Notes under the pieces: generated by a model
Database searches by the model: none
The model's input: only the letters and a program-made list of their open reading frames with translations
What the model was told of the DNA's origin: nothing
Made by a program: the position numbers and the translations under genes
Part shown: positions 1 to 11,384 of the stretch, piece after piece
How the letters are laid out: each line of letters opens with the position of its first letter
Position numbering within the stretch: position 1 is the stretch's first letter
From: Osedax fenrisi
Taxonomy: Eukaryota > Annelida > Polychaeta > Sabellida > Siboglinidae
Assembly: GCA_964019155.1 (NCBI GenBank)
Contig: OZ025243.1
Location: forward strand, 89,011,579 to 89,075,578
Direction: 5' to 3'
DNA length: 64,000 nucleotides

Positions 1-568
1 ATATACTAAATTCGTTATCATAAATTCATGATCATACATGAAATGATAATACTCTGTAGTATAACTCAGAATTATCAAACCATTAACACTAATAATAAGT
101 AGTCAACTGCGCATGTCAGTGATATATACATACCTTCGTGTATAGACTCGTTCCATCATTGTGCAACAGAGATATAACCGTGTTGCATATTTATACTATT
201 TCTGTTCACAACAACCAGATCGTATAATTAACCCGAAGTAGAATATCTAATTATATTATGTTTCATTACATAATAGTTATTACTCAATTTATCTATTTTA
301 GAATATTAAAGGTTAGATAATACACTACTAAATCATAACTTATACTCAACTTAACAATACAAATTTGATTATAAATCACATTTGTGGATTACAAATACTT
401 ATAATATATAGAATATTGTATCGAATATAGTGTATATTTGTAATACACATGATTTATGAGCTCAACGTTGAAATACTTGTTTCGGTATTTTTCATCCAAT
501 TGTATATACACTATAGTGTACACTATAAACTAATATTAAGAATTAAAATATAGTATATATATATTACA

Positions 569-608
<40 letters not shown>

Positions 609-681
609 ATTAGTAAATTATAAAAAACTACATATGAAATATTTTTAATTTGAACTCGTAAATCGAAATCAAAATCAACAT
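1..681. repeat. Left arm of a long inverted repeat
   Basis: Read in reverse complement, this stretch matches 6003-6667 almost base for base, for example the segment around GTCAACTGCGCATGTCAGTG at about 103 and its complement near 6550. The arms are about 0.68 kb and the enclosed DNA about 5.3 kb. The left arm starts at the first base of the window, so its true outer end may lie outside. It could be the TIR of a large DNA transposon or an inverted segmental duplication. I see no transposase between the arms. Confidence 0.85.
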
Positions 682-1164
682 AGGTCTAAGTCGATATTAT
701 TCACATATTATTTTAATTCATTTATATAAATTTAAATTGTATTAAAATGTATTCATATATATAAACGAAATATTTATTATTAAAATATTTAATTTTATAG
801 GTTTAATATCATATATTAAATAAATAAGAAAACTTAAATACTCCATTAAAGCATATATTATATTAGTTATGCAACTAAGACACACGTACACTGTATGATG
901 CAAAAGAGACATACGATAGGAAGTCTTATATGTACTACATTAATGTCATACATAATAGTCACTTTTATAAGTATTAATGTATACAATAGATAGATAGCAT
1001 ATATTTTCCTTACTATGAAAAATCATTTTAAGATGTGTGTATTGTTTGTTTTTAATCCATTTATATGTTACTAGCTATGATAGTGTGATATAGTATCTAT
1101 TATAATATCTATAAATGTAATAATTAATTATATAATAATATACAGTGACCAGTCATTCTTATCC
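682..1164. other. AT-rich spacer, no gene seen
   Basis: Simple AT-rich sequence with short tandem TA runs. No coding pattern, RNA gene or recognisable transposon end was found on either strand. Confidence 0.6.
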
Positions 1165-1845
1165 TTCTGGATTTCATTTTAGGTGGACAAGAGGTAGTTT
1201 ACCATACACATTTTTATTTATGGAGTGTTCTTGACTAGATATATTTGGGGCTTTATTAAGAATCATTCGCGTGTATGTACCATCCAGTGATTTCTGCTGT
1301 TGAACAGTCAGTGTCCATGACTCAGATCCATAGAATAGTACACTTTCTACTGTTGGTACAAAGAGTATTCTTTTAAGTGGTAAGTTTATCTTAGACTTCC
1401 ATATAAGAGCCTTTCTCACTTTAATGACCTTTTCTCACGAATTGATCCAAGAACCAAGGTATTTAAAGTCTTTTTCGACTTGTAATGTTTGGCCATCAGC
1501 TGTTTTTAAGACTATTGATTCAGGTTTGTTAAAGGCCATTACTTTGGTCTTTTTAGTATTCAGATATGGTCCTACTTTTTTGCATTCAGACTCTACCCTT
1601 AGAAGTAACTCCCTGGTTTGAATTACAGTGTTAGATAATAAAGCTATATCATCAGCAAAATCTAAATCTGTTAAAACACTTGGATGCAATCTTCGAATTC
1701 TGCGAGGGACAATAGTTTGACAATTGATTGCTTTTCTTAGTGCATAATCTAGTACAATAATAAATATATAAGTTGATAAGTATCCCATTGTAGAACTCCT
1801 GCTAGTATATCGAACTCTTCAGATACACCTGGTGAGTATACTTTC
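1165..1845 (-). pseudogene. RTE-type LINE reverse transcriptase fragment
   Basis: The antisense strand reads as the C-terminal half of an RTE-type LINE ORF. The polymerase box is DFADDIALLS (about 1640-1670). After it come a palm/thumb region and a LFYGSESWTL motif (about 1300-1330), the YGxExW signature typical of RTE/R1-type LINEs. Just upstream, GVLQWDT replaces the usual GVLQGDT and the frame is lost near 1790, so the copy is broken as well as 5' truncated. A second fragment with the same DTLAP/ADDIAL spacing lies at 9129-9800 on the same strand. It is a dead retrotransposon remnant and not a host gene. Confidence 0.8.
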
Positions 1846-2189
1846 TCTCTAGTATATATATTATTTATATGATATGGTATACTTTTAGTTGATTACTATA
1901 TATTGTTATGGAATGTTTATAATTGTATAGTCACCATGTTTTAGTAAATGCACTAACCTTAAATATACATCAGTTATCTAATTATGCTAACGCCCCCAAA
2001 GTAATCTTTACGTTAAATAAATATAAACTATATATAGTAGGACACTTATCAATGACTCGAGGTTAGTACATTTATAGTAACTACATTATAACGTATATTA
2101 GTTACATTTTATTTTATATAAATTATATGAAATTAATATGATCCATATTATTAATAATGCATAGATAGTGTACATATATATATATATAT
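1846..2189. other. AT-rich spacer, no gene seen
   Basis: No ORF or recognisable repeat beyond a short TA run at about 2175-2190. Confidence 0.5.
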
Positions 2190-2400
2190 AACAAATTGGA
2201 GTTCGTTCTATACTTTATTAAAGCAAAGATCCGGTGAGACGCAGAATCAATAGTTTATCGATCTCACCGAGCAGTATAGGAAAATAGACAAACAACACTA
2301 AATAGACAAATGATAACAAATATAAAATATAAAACGAATAATAATTTATACAAATGATAAAATATTTATTTATAAAATTGAAATATACACATGGCTATGA
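2190..2400. repeat. Dispersed repeat, copy 1
   Basis: Shares a diverged segment with 11100-11375 in the same orientation: GTTCGT at the start, then ATCTCACCGAGC, a TATAGGAAA block, and a common AAACGAATAA tail followed by a run of A/T words. It looks like the terminal part of an interspersed element such as an LTR or LINE 3' end. The family is not recognised. Confidence 0.5.
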
Positions 2401-2542
2401 CATCAAACGAGCGTGAAGTCTAAAACAATATATGAATGCAGATATATTGATATTGCATAATGACCGAATTTAATTCGAATTAAATTGAATTCGACATAAA
2501 TGTATATTACATTAATCGATATATCTACAGACTTCACTTTAT

Positions 2543-2545
<3 letters not shown>
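2395..2545. repeat. Inner inverted repeat, left arm
   Basis: Contains CGTGAAGTCT at about 2411 and AGACTTCACTTTATAAC at about 2529. The segment recurs inverted at 4556-4690 (AAAGTGAAGTCTGCATAT and CGACTTCACGCTGATGAGCATG). The two copies flank the element at 3569-4528 and sit inside the larger 1/6667 inverted repeat. Confidence 0.6.
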
Positions 2546-2599
<54 letters not shown>

Positions 2600-2628
2600 T
2601 GATTGTAATTGTATTGTAATGTGCATAG

Positions 2629-2674
<46 letters not shown>

Positions 2675-2713
2675 GACATATCTACCACAGAAAGTGCACA
2701 GATAAAAATGTAA

Positions 2714-2751
<38 letters not shown>

Positions 2752-2928
2752 AATAAATAAATATTTATTCGGTAAATAATTAAGATTATAATAATATAAT
2801 AATAAATTAAAGTTAAAGTTATATGATCATATAAGAATGAGAAACTTAAATACATGGGATGATTTAATACATTTATAGATTTAAAGTTGAAAACTGTAGT
2901 TGGTGGATGTACACTGTTAAAAATAACG
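2546..2928. other. TA microsatellites and AT-rich spacer
   Basis: Three (TA)n tracts (about 2549-2594, 2631-2667 and 2719-2750) separated by simple sequence. No gene seen. Confidence 0.6.
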
Positions 2929-3117
2929 GTACTTTATAGAGCTTTAAAATGTGGAATACCATTAAATATTACAAATATATTATATAATGGTATTTAATTT
3001 TTCAGTATGTGTAATACCTCTAGTTAAATGTATTTATATTTTCATTTTATGGAATACCTCTAGTTTTATGTGGAATACCCTTATATATCCCAATAGTGGA
3101 AGGTCCATAAAGTATAG
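2929..3117. mobile_element. Possible small MITE with TACTTTAT ends
   Basis: Begins TACTTTATAGAGC and ends with the near-inverse GGTCCATAAAGTA. The interior repeats the word GGAATACC three times, plus a GTAATACC variant. The plan (short TIR, repeated internal word) resembles the larger TA-flanked elements, but the TIR is short and no clear target duplication is visible. Confidence 0.35.
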
Positions 3118-3568
3118 CAAATATTTCTTAATTAAATATTTAATTAACATTAACATATTATAATATTACATTAATTAAATATATACATTTTATAATAACT
3201 AATAATTAATACAAAGCATAGCTATACAAATATAGCATGATAATTAACTAATATAATAATATTTTGTAATGAATAGCATAAACATAACTCAAATCTCTAT
3301 ACGATTTCTCGTAGTAAAAATAAGCCTATCTATTTATAATACACACATAAGTGAATACAAAGTTATTGTTATGTCTATCTGTTTAATAATGATATAAAAA
3401 ATACTATTATGACAAACGAGTTTCGCGATTATGACGAAATATATGCTGGCAAGGTAAATAACTTTCAAGAAAAGCCTAAACGACTATTTTCATTCATAAA
3501 TTATCGTTATTTACTTTATTACCAGGTGTTAAATATGATCATTCACGTATATTATGATGAATCATATA

Positions 3569-4528
3569 GGGGAAAGTCCCCGATTACCGACACCCTCCTA
3601 ATACCGACCCCCTCTCGTATCTCAGTAACTATAAGAGATATCAAAAAATAATATATACATGAACTGTTAGAAATTTAATGATAAATATGAATAAGTATTT
3701 TGTTTTAAAAAATATTTAATCCTACAATTGTTATTTGATAAAATGTAATTTTATATTTGTACTTTTTAAATATTTGAATAATAACTTTTTTAAATCATTG
3801 TAAATACTTTATTATTTAAAAGAAAACTTAATACAGAGCAAAATATTGTAGATCAATAAAATGTTTATGACTATTATAAAAATAATTTAATTTTAATAAC
3901 TATTAACCAAGATATCTTAATTATAGAAACCCATATAATTTTCCTATTACCGGTCCCCTAAATTACCCTAATACTGACCCCATGTGATTAATAATATGCA
4001 ATCAAAATATATCCGTATTTTACTTTAAAATATGTCGTTAGTTGTTTGTGTATCATTAATATAGATTTAGGATTCATGATTCCAGATGATTATATACATA
4101 GGTGATTAATAAATAAATATTAAATAATAATATAAACTATTTGAAAAAATTTACTATAAAGTTTAAATGTAAATTTAATATTACTATTAAAACATAAATT
4201 CAATATAAAATAAATTGCGTGAATGTTATAACTAATTATATTCATGTATATATACTATTTTTATTGGAAATTATAATACTATAATTATTTATATCACGAT
4301 TATTTTGGGGGTCGGTAATAGTAGAAGGGGGTCGGTATTAGGTACATGTATCCGATTATCGACCCCCCTGTTTATTCTTGTAAATATAATTATATCAAAA
4401 ATTTAAAATAGCCACATTATCCATTGCCATAATATTACCCTAATTACAAAATTTCAAATAAATATATTTAATATTGAATAAGTTATTACAAATAATCATT
4501 TAGGGGTCGGTAATCGGGGACTCTCCCC
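3569..4528. mobile_element. TA-flanked GGGGARAG element, GTCGGTATT subfamily
   Basis: A 960-bp non-coding element. The left end is TA|GGGGAAAGTCCCCGATTACC and the right end is the inverse, GGTAATCGGGGACTCTCCCC|TA. A word of the form GTCGGTATT (complement AATACCGAC) clusters at both ends and at two inner places, about 3944-3985 and 4304-4370. TA at both borders suits a Tc1/mariner-like mechanism. There is no ORF of use, so it is non-autonomous. Relatives in this window are at 22541, 26508, 28583, 30613, 48256 and 52308. Confidence 0.8.
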
Positions 4529-4555
4529 TACATATATTTATATCCCATATATATT

Positions 4556-4690
4556 ATAAAGTGAAGTCTGCATATGTATTGATTAATATATTATACATGT
4601 GTTTACGTTGATTAGTACATAATATAATCGATGTATTTCATGCACAGCTTATTATTTTCGACTTCACGCTGATGAGCATGTTTTATGTCA
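4556..4690. repeat. Inner inverted repeat, right arm
   Basis: Inverted partner of 2395-2545; shares the AAAGTGAAGTCT and GACTTCACG blocks. Confidence 0.6.
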
Positions 4691-4848
4691 TTTTGAATAT
4701 CTATTATCTATATTCAATACATTATATTAGTATTATTACTATCTATAAACATGGCTAGGGATCAAATGCATGTGTATCCATGTTTATAGATAGTAATAAT
4801 AATAATATAATGCATTGAATATAGAAAATAGATATTCAAAATGACATA
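4687..4848. repeat. Foldback hairpin
   Basis: The arm beginning TATGTCATTTTGAATATCTAT is repeated in reverse complement up to ATAGATATTCAAAATGACATA. The arms are about 65 bp around a short loop containing GGCTAGGGATCAAATGC. As RNA it would fold into a long near-perfect stem. It is probably a foldback MITE. Confidence 0.75.
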
Positions 4849-4979
4849 CAACTGGAGACAACACTAAAATAAATAAATGTATTAACATTATTGATTTACA
4901 TATGCAATAGTTTGGCCCGTATATGTTTATGATATGCCAACATGGCCGCGACAGATATAAGCTTAAAGAAAGATACATA

Positions 4980-5252
4980 TATGTATGTTATTTTATTAGT
5001 ACATAATTGTGTAATTTACTCACTTTCGGGTTTAATTTCGATATTTACATGTACATATATAATAATAACTTCTCTCAGTGATATTGATACACTACCGCTA
5101 CTTCATACCACATGATAGGTAGGCTACCATTTTATTATTACTATAATAATAATATATGTATATACATATATGTTAATAATAATACTATAGTAAGGCTGTA
5201 TATAGTTTTTCGATATGTAAATTAATCTAGTATTTATTAAATTAACCTCTAA

Positions 5253-5283
<31 letters not shown>
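4980..5283. other. AT-rich spacer, no gene seen
   Basis: Simple sequence with short TA tracts. No coding or RNA signal was found. Confidence 0.5.
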
Positions 5284-5287
<4 letters not shown>

Positions 5288-5288
5288 C

Positions 5289-5361
5289 TGCCAGTGTGGC
5301 TCAGTGGCTAAGGCGTCAGACACACAAGCAATATGACACGGGTTCGAGCCTTGTCCCTGAA
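5289..5361 (+). mobile_element. tRNA-derived SINE head
   Basis: Contains a good RNA polymerase III A box (TGGCTCAGTGG) and, about 45 bp later, a B box (GGTTCGAGCC) within GGGTTCGAGCCTTGTC. The spacing and sequence are those of a tRNA gene. No acceptor stem closes, however, and the body that follows (about 5362-5500) recurs antisense at 13865-14075. I therefore read it as the promoter-bearing head of a SINE and not as a functional tRNA gene. Confidence 0.7.
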
Positions 5362-5640
5362 TATTACTTAATTTTATAAAATAACGTCTTAAAATATTAT
5401 TTAGAAGTGATCTTATATAATTGTGTATAAATAAATGATCGGCTCTCATTACAACCATAGATACATTAACATGAGAGCGGATTCGAAGGGAAATTAGAGC
5501 CATGTATACATTGTTATTGTTATTGTTATTTTTATTTGGAGGAGTCCTTTCATCCCATCCCAAACTTAGATGAAGTTTGGGATGGGATGAAAGGACTCCT
5601 CCAAATAAAAATAACAATAACAATAACAATATATATTATT
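5362..5640 (+). mobile_element. SINE body ending in a perfect hairpin
   Basis: The body includes AGAAGTGATCTTATATAATT and GATCGGCTCTCATTA, both found inverted at 13960-14045. The 3' part (about 5504-5625) is a near-perfect palindrome with arms of about 55 bp. One arm carries a (TTGTTA)n tract followed by GGAGTCCTTTCATCCCATCC, and the other is its exact complement, with a loop of only a few bases. The 13.9-kb copy has one arm only, so the hairpin may be a duplication specific to this copy. Confidence 0.65.
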
Positions 5641-6002
5641 ATCTATGATTTTTGTTATTAATGGATACATATGTTAAATGTATATTTAATTGACTGCTCA
5701 GTATATATTATTGATAGGTTGTATGACTTATTTAATCACCCATTAACTATAAACTACTATACGTATATATGTAGTATACTACACTATATTTAAGTTTTTT
5801 TAATAATATTTAATTTTTTTATTTAATATTTAATATTTAATTTGTTACATTTAACATATACAATTAAATGACTTATTCAGTTTTTTCATCTTTTTTTACT
5901 ATATATTTATTCATTTATATAAATATATTTTAATATAATTTAAATATATATAAATTAATTGAAATAATACCTGGAGAATATCGAATATGGCCAGAATTTA
6001 TT
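5641..6002. other. AT-rich spacer, no gene seen
   Basis: Simple AT-rich sequence. Nothing recognisable. Confidence 0.5.
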
Positions 6003-6667
6003 TTGATTTCGATTTACGAGTACAAATTAAAAATATTTCACATGTAGTGATTTATAATTTACTAATTATTATATATATATATATATATATATCTTGTAAT
6101 ATATACTATATGTTAATTCTTTATATTAGTTTATCGTGTACACTATAGTTTATACTATTATATGACAAATACCGACACGAGTATTTCAAAGTTGAGCCCA
6201 TAAATCGTGGGTATAACAAACGGGGGTATAACTATACACTATATTCGATACAATATGCTATATATGATTAGTATTTGTAATCCACCAATGTGATTTATAA
6301 TCAAATGTGTATTGTTAAGTTGAGTGTAAGTTATGATTTAGTAGTGTATTATCTAACCTTTAATATTCTAAAATAGATAATTTGATTAATAACAATTATG
6401 TAATGAAACATAATATAATTAGATATTCTACGTCGGGTTAATGATACGCTCTGGTTATTGTGAACAGAAATAGTATAAATATGCAACACGGCTATATCTC
6501 TGTTGCACAATCATGGAACGAGTCTATACACGAAGGTATGTATATCACTGACATGCGCAGTTGACTACTTATTATTAGTGTTAATGGTTTGATAATTCTG
6601 AGTTATACTACAGAGTATTATCATTTCATGTATGATCATGAATTTATGATAACGAATTTAGTATATG
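6003..6667. repeat. Right arm of the long inverted repeat
   Basis: Reverse complement of 1-681, including GTCTATACACGAAGGTATGT and the terminal ACGAATTTAGTATAT. The arms differ mainly in (TA)n length and scattered substitutions, so the duplication is fairly recent or under gene conversion. Confidence 0.85.
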
Positions 6668-7423
6668 ATATATATATATATATATATAAATAAATTTATT
6701 TACAAATTGTATATAATGAGTATCAAATTATAATATTAAAATTATATATTAAAAAATAAATACATTATCTTAAATATAATGAATTTTGATTTCTGATATT
6801 TTATATATGGTATTTGTATTTAAAATATTTCTTAATTAAATTAATAAGTATTCTATACTTATTTTATAAATTATTTAATTTATCTTAATGATATAAATTA
6901 TCATTCAGGTGGTAAATTTGTCAAATCCATAATAAAACTATACAAATTTATTATTTTATACTAAATTATAATCAAAGTTATGTACAATTAAATTATTAAA
7001 TAATCCATGATGTATTTAAATTTGATAATGATATAATTGAAAATAAATAAGTTATTTATAAAATTGTTGAAAATACAGACCATTCTATATATAATGATAT
7101 CATTGAATTACAATTAGAAATAGGAAAACGTTACTTTATGTTTTGACTTTGTGGCCATAGATGCTAAATTATATTTAAATGTAAGTACATATTATAATTT
7201 AGTATCAATTAAATAAGGTTGACTTTGATAGATTTTGTTAATTTAAAATGGGTTTATATGAAATAGTCTATATATATTTATATATAATATGAGAATATGT
7301 AATAATCAATCATTGTTAATACTAATTTATATAATATATATATATATATATAATATTAAATATAAACTTAAACATATAAAACATGCACACATATCCACAG
7401 CGTATCAAGTATAACAACTTCAG
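6668..7423. other. AT-rich spacer, no gene seen
   Basis: Long AT-rich stretch with no coding pattern. (TA)n at about 6668-6688 and 7334-7352. Confidence 0.5.
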
Positions 7424-7507
7424 TATATACAAGATTGCTGTACGTTGTCTGCACAATACTGGCAATGTCGTATATATCTACTAGTCAAGCTGAACTATTA
7501 CATCATG
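7424..7507 (+). CDS. Candidate signal-peptide exon of the M13 gene (tentative)
   Basis: An open segment preceded by CAACTTCAG and followed by G|GTTTGT. It translates to a hydrophobic run, RLLYVVCTILAMSYISTSQA, then a short polar tail. This looks like a signal peptide with cleavage after SQA, or a signal anchor. Its last codon is cut after one base, which fits the exon at 13157 (two leading bases). M13 proteins need an N-terminal membrane or secretory signal, and none is visible closer to exon 1. No initiator ATG is in this frame here, so another upstream exon or a different gene structure is possible. The link over 5.6 kb is inference. Confidence 0.28.
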
Positions 7508-8044
7508 GTTTGTACATAACACTGATATGTATGCGTGTGTATATGTGTGTATGTGCGTAGTGTGGTACATACGTATACAATGTACATGTAGAAAATAGAT
7601 GTTATGTAAAAAGTATGAATATTATTTTCGAATATTTGTTAATGTTATGTTTTTGTATATTGTAAACAAATCTGAATGTGACATATATAGAAAGTTATAA
7701 ATATAAATAATGTATGTATATTTATTAATTTCACATTACTTTAATTAATAATAATAATTAATTGTAGAGTCTACTTAATTTATAATTAAACTTACTTAAT
7801 TTATATTTTTTTATGTTTTTTTAAATTTATATTTTGATGACTTTATATGATTACATAAGTATTGAGCGAAATATTCATTATTAACTGTTGATACTATTAA
7901 ATAGCATATAACCTATACAGTATGATTCAAGTGTGACATGTGATATTTGACATATGACACACACTATATTTAATAAATATTGTAATACATAACGACAAAA
8001 TATCATTCCCACACACACGATAATGCACATACTCACACTAACCT

Positions 8045-8092
<48 letters not shown>

Positions 8093-8120
8093 CTTACTAA
8101 AAGTATACTTTTAAAGTAAC
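7508..8120. other. AT-rich spacer with (TA)n tract
   Basis: A short TG-rich run at about 7530-7560 and a 40-bp (TA)n at 8050-8091. No gene seen. Confidence 0.5.
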
Positions 8121-8297
8121 TTATAAGTTACTTTCCATTCGTCTAGCTCTAGCTCGACCAAATTTTGAGGGTTTCTTCCATTCACCACGATCCATCATCA
8201 CATATTGTATTTCATCGAAATCCTCAGTACCAGTCTGAAGTTTTAAACTCTCTATAAAGCTAAACTGTTGCCAAGCTCTTCCTCTTTCATCGTCCAT
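8121..8297 (-). CDS. 58-codon ORF of unknown function in a palindrome arm
   Basis: The minus strand has an ATG at 8297 and stop at 8121. The product is short and charged: MDDERGRAWQQFSF near its start, DRGEWKK in the middle and a basic RARARRMESNL end. It lies at the outer end of the 8195-8448 palindrome arm. The other arm (8605-8859) carries a diverged copy without the C-terminal third. The DRxxW pattern resembles the C-terminal ends of some LINE ORFs, but I cannot assign it. Confidence 0.25.
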   Translation of the reverse strand: MDDERGRAWQQFSFIESLKLQTGTEDFDEIQYVMMDRGEWKKPSKFGRARARRMESNL

Positions 8298-8859
8298 AGA
8301 ATTAGGTTATGGTCAATTATTTGTTGTGACGTATACAGTGTCCGGCAATATTTAACATTCTTAAAATTATATTTGTTGCTTTCGGTTATTTTTCTTTTAT
8401 CCATTATATAGTTTTTCGTTGCTAGTTTTGATTTTACAGGTGATATTCTGAGATATGTGTAGTAAGCGAGTATAGCATCAATATATCTGTTTTATATATC
8501 TTATTGTATATGGTCTAGCATTGATTACTATATAATAGAACGGATTAAATAGTAGCTTTAAAGACCCGGATCTTTAACTTGTTCCTCATATGAGGAACAT
8601 ATGATAATATCACCTGTAAAATCAAAACTAGCAACGAAAAACTATATAATGGATAAAATAAAAATAACCGAAAGCAACAAATATAATTTTAAGAATGTTA
8701 AATATTGCCGGACACTGTATACGTCACAACAAATAATTGACCATAACCTAATTCTATGGACGATGAAAGAGGAAGAGCTTGGCAACAGTTTAGCTTTAAA
8801 GAGAGTTTAAAACTTCAGACTGGTACTGAGGATTTCGATGAAATACAATATGTGATGAT
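8195..8859. repeat. Large palindrome, about 255-bp arms, 156-bp spacer
   Basis: 8195-8448 and 8605-8859 are reverse complements at high identity, for example GTTTTGATTTTACAGGTGAT against ATCACCTGTAAAATCAAAAC, and GACGTATACAGTGTCCGGCA against its complement. A transcript would form a long double-stranded hairpin. The arms encode the same peptide in opposite directions, so one arm is an inverted copy of the other. Confidence 0.85.
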
Positions 8860-9059
8860 ATCATATGTTAGATATCCATAGGTGTTTCATTATATATAAC
8901 CGTTAAAGCCAGAGCCTTTATTATTTCGATGTATATATCAGAGCTTAAAAACAAATCTCCTATTTTTAATTGGATACTTATTTTATTATTTCACAATTTA
9001 TTGTTTTAATAAATGGTGATTTTAGTATGTTATATCCGATAACTTCTTTTTTACTAGAA

Positions 9060-9800
9060 TTTAGCGTGAGTTATTACCTATTTGCCAGCTTAAATTTTAT
9101 ATAACAGTTCTCGAGCTTGGTATAATTCTTAAGATATCAGTGCTATATCGTCAGCGTAGCTTAAATTGGTTATAACGACTGCTGGTTCTCTGCTGCATAT
9201 TCTCTCTATTATCTTGAAACCGAAATTGTAGTCATTTTCTAAAATTACTTGACGCATTACGTAGTCTAGAGGTATGATAAATAATAAAGGTGCTAGGGTA
9301 TCTCCCTGTAACACACCATTTGATATATTGAAGAATTCAGTTTAGTTATCAAGTGTTATAATTATAGATTCAGTGTTTTCATAGAATAGTGCTATTGGAT
9401 TTATTATGGTAAATGGTATACCATATACTTCTAACATTTCTAGTATTTTTCCGCGATCTATAACCTCGAAGGCTTTTTTGAAGTCAACACAAATTATATA
9501 TGCATTTAGGTCATTGCTTTTAATTCCTTCAATTAATATTCTCAGTGCAAGAATGTGTGCAAATGTAGATCTACCGGATCTGAACCCATTTTGATTAGGT
9601 CTTAATATAGGGTCAACTTACGGTGTTATGTGATTCAATAGAATATTATTTATTATATTTATGATGACTGCTGATAATCCAATTCCTCTATAGTTTACAC
9701 CTTCAAGTTTAGGTCTTTCTTATTTATTAATTTGATAATACATATTTTCGAAAGTTTCCGACCAGTAATCTTATGAATTAATGTTCAAATGGATGCTTGT
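9060..9800 (-). pseudogene. RTE-type LINE reverse transcriptase fragment
   Basis: Antisense translation gives, in order, NGFRSGRSTFAHILALRIL (about 9590-9530), CVDFKKAFEVIDR, GVLQGDTLAPLLFI (about 9310-9270) and YADDIALIS (about 9140-9165). These are RT domains 3 to 5, with the first catalytic Asp in VDFKKAF and the paired Asp in YADD. Stops and frame changes occur, for instance near 9345. It is the same family as 1165-1845. It is a decayed fragment with no intact ORF. Confidence 0.85.
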
Positions 9801-10548
9801 TTGGATAAATTACTTGCCTGCTCAATCCCTTAAATATCTCTTTGGTGTTCTTCAGATTCAATATTATCATATTCAGATTGTAGTTTCTCTTTTACATATT
9901 TAAGGGTACCTTAGTTACTATCTGTAGATTTTGAGTGAATAATGAAATTTATGTTTATTAGCCATTATTTAATTTCAGATATGAAATTTTCTGAAGATTT
10001 GTCTACCATAATTCCTATACATAATCATTATTTAAGGTGCGTTATAGATAGATAGATCAAAAGTTTAGTGAAATACTGTTTATATATAAAGACATTTATA
10101 ATTGTATATAAACATCTAATTATAAACAAAATATATAAATGTGATAACAGTAAGACAAAACGACACGATACAAAAATAAATAAGAAATAAACGGAGAAGT
10201 AATATAAAAATAAAATATTGGATTATACGAGCCGTTGAAGCAATATATAGTATCCGACAGTCCAATTTGTCAAACAGGAGAGGTAACAAAACCGAAGGTT
10301 TCGGTTTGGCAAGGCCCATATGGGATGGTCAATTCCCAAGGGTGAATGAGTCCCTACTATGTAATTTGGTTGACGTCTCATGGCGTTAAGCTACCGTAAA
10401 TTGATGACAGTAAGCATAATATCAAATACTATATATTGGTACAATTAATACGGAATAACAATTACATGATTGATACATTTGGTGTGAATTAATTTTTCAC
10501 GGAAAAGTGTTACGGTTTTACAAGATGTAAAATTAATTTAAGTTATGC
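9801..10548. other. Decayed repeat sequence, no gene seen
   Basis: The first part (to about 10050) may continue the LINE fragment. 10250-10400 is less AT-rich (contains GGTTTCGGTTTGGCAAGGCC) but shows no frame. No RNA gene signature found. Confidence 0.4.
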
Positions 10549-11060
10549 TAGTAATCATGGTTAGATTACCAATGTTTTCGTTCATAAATGTATCTTCATA
10601 ATTGATCCATTGATTTACTATTCCAAATATGTTAATGTTGTTCATGTTGTTCATTTCTTCTTTTTTCAATTCTAAACGGATTATTCTAACGGATATATTT
10701 AATATATTTCTGAATTTTAATCATTTGTTTTTTAGCCCTCATATATTTTTTGTCAGGTATATCTCTTCCTATCGGGTTTGGATCCAAAATCTCGAGATAT
10801 ACCATCATTTTGTATTTAGTTTTTATCACAATCTACATTCGGAAGCTTGGTGGTATTGTATGTAGGGGTTTTATTCCTGGAGCTGTTTGTAATTGTCATA
10901 GTTGGGTTATATTTGCTGATTATCAACATTGGTCGCAAGTCCTAATGTCGGTTACTTCCATTTTGTCAGAGATATCAACCCTAGTGTTTGTAATATAGTT
11001 GAAGCTTCTATAGAATGTTAATCTCCGTTACCATAGATTAAGAAATAACTGATTCCCGAA
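10549..11060 (+). repeat. Dispersed repeat shared with 49150-49590
   Basis: Matches the DNA just upstream of the RTE LINE at 49600, same orientation. Common blocks include TTCTAAACGGA, AATATATTTCTGAATTTTAAT, CTTCCTATCGGG, CGGAAGCTTGGTGG/CGTAAGCTTGGTGG and GGGGTTTTA. It is most likely the 5' part of that LINE family. It has no intact ORF. Confidence 0.6.
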
Positions 11061-11099
11061 TATTCTTCTACAATGGCAAGGCGGAATCGTTAAAAAGGA

Positions 11100-11375
11100 T
11101 ATATATATGTAACATAGTGAAGTTCGTAGGTATATTTATTGAATCAAAGACCTATTTAACAACATAAATGAACATAATAACAATATAATAATAACGACAA
11201 TGACAATATGTACCAACCAGGTAGACGCATAACTAAAAGTGTATCAATCTCACCGAGCGGCGTTCCTTTTATAGGAAACGAATGACAAGAAATATACATA
11301 ACAATAACAAATATATAATATAAAACGAATAACAATTTATAGAAATAATAAAATATTTAATTACAATACATTATG
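11100..11375. repeat. Dispersed repeat, copy 2
   Basis: Same-orientation relative of 2190-2400, sharing ATCTCACCGAGC, TATAGGAAA and AAACGAATAA blocks. It is longer than copy 1 by an insertion between the first and second shared blocks. Confidence 0.5.
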
Positions 11376-11384
11376 AACCTTGCT

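Noticed and set aside
5289..5361. Functional tRNA gene
   Set aside because: A and B boxes are good, but I cannot close an acceptor stem and the downstream body recurs elsewhere, so a SINE head fits better.
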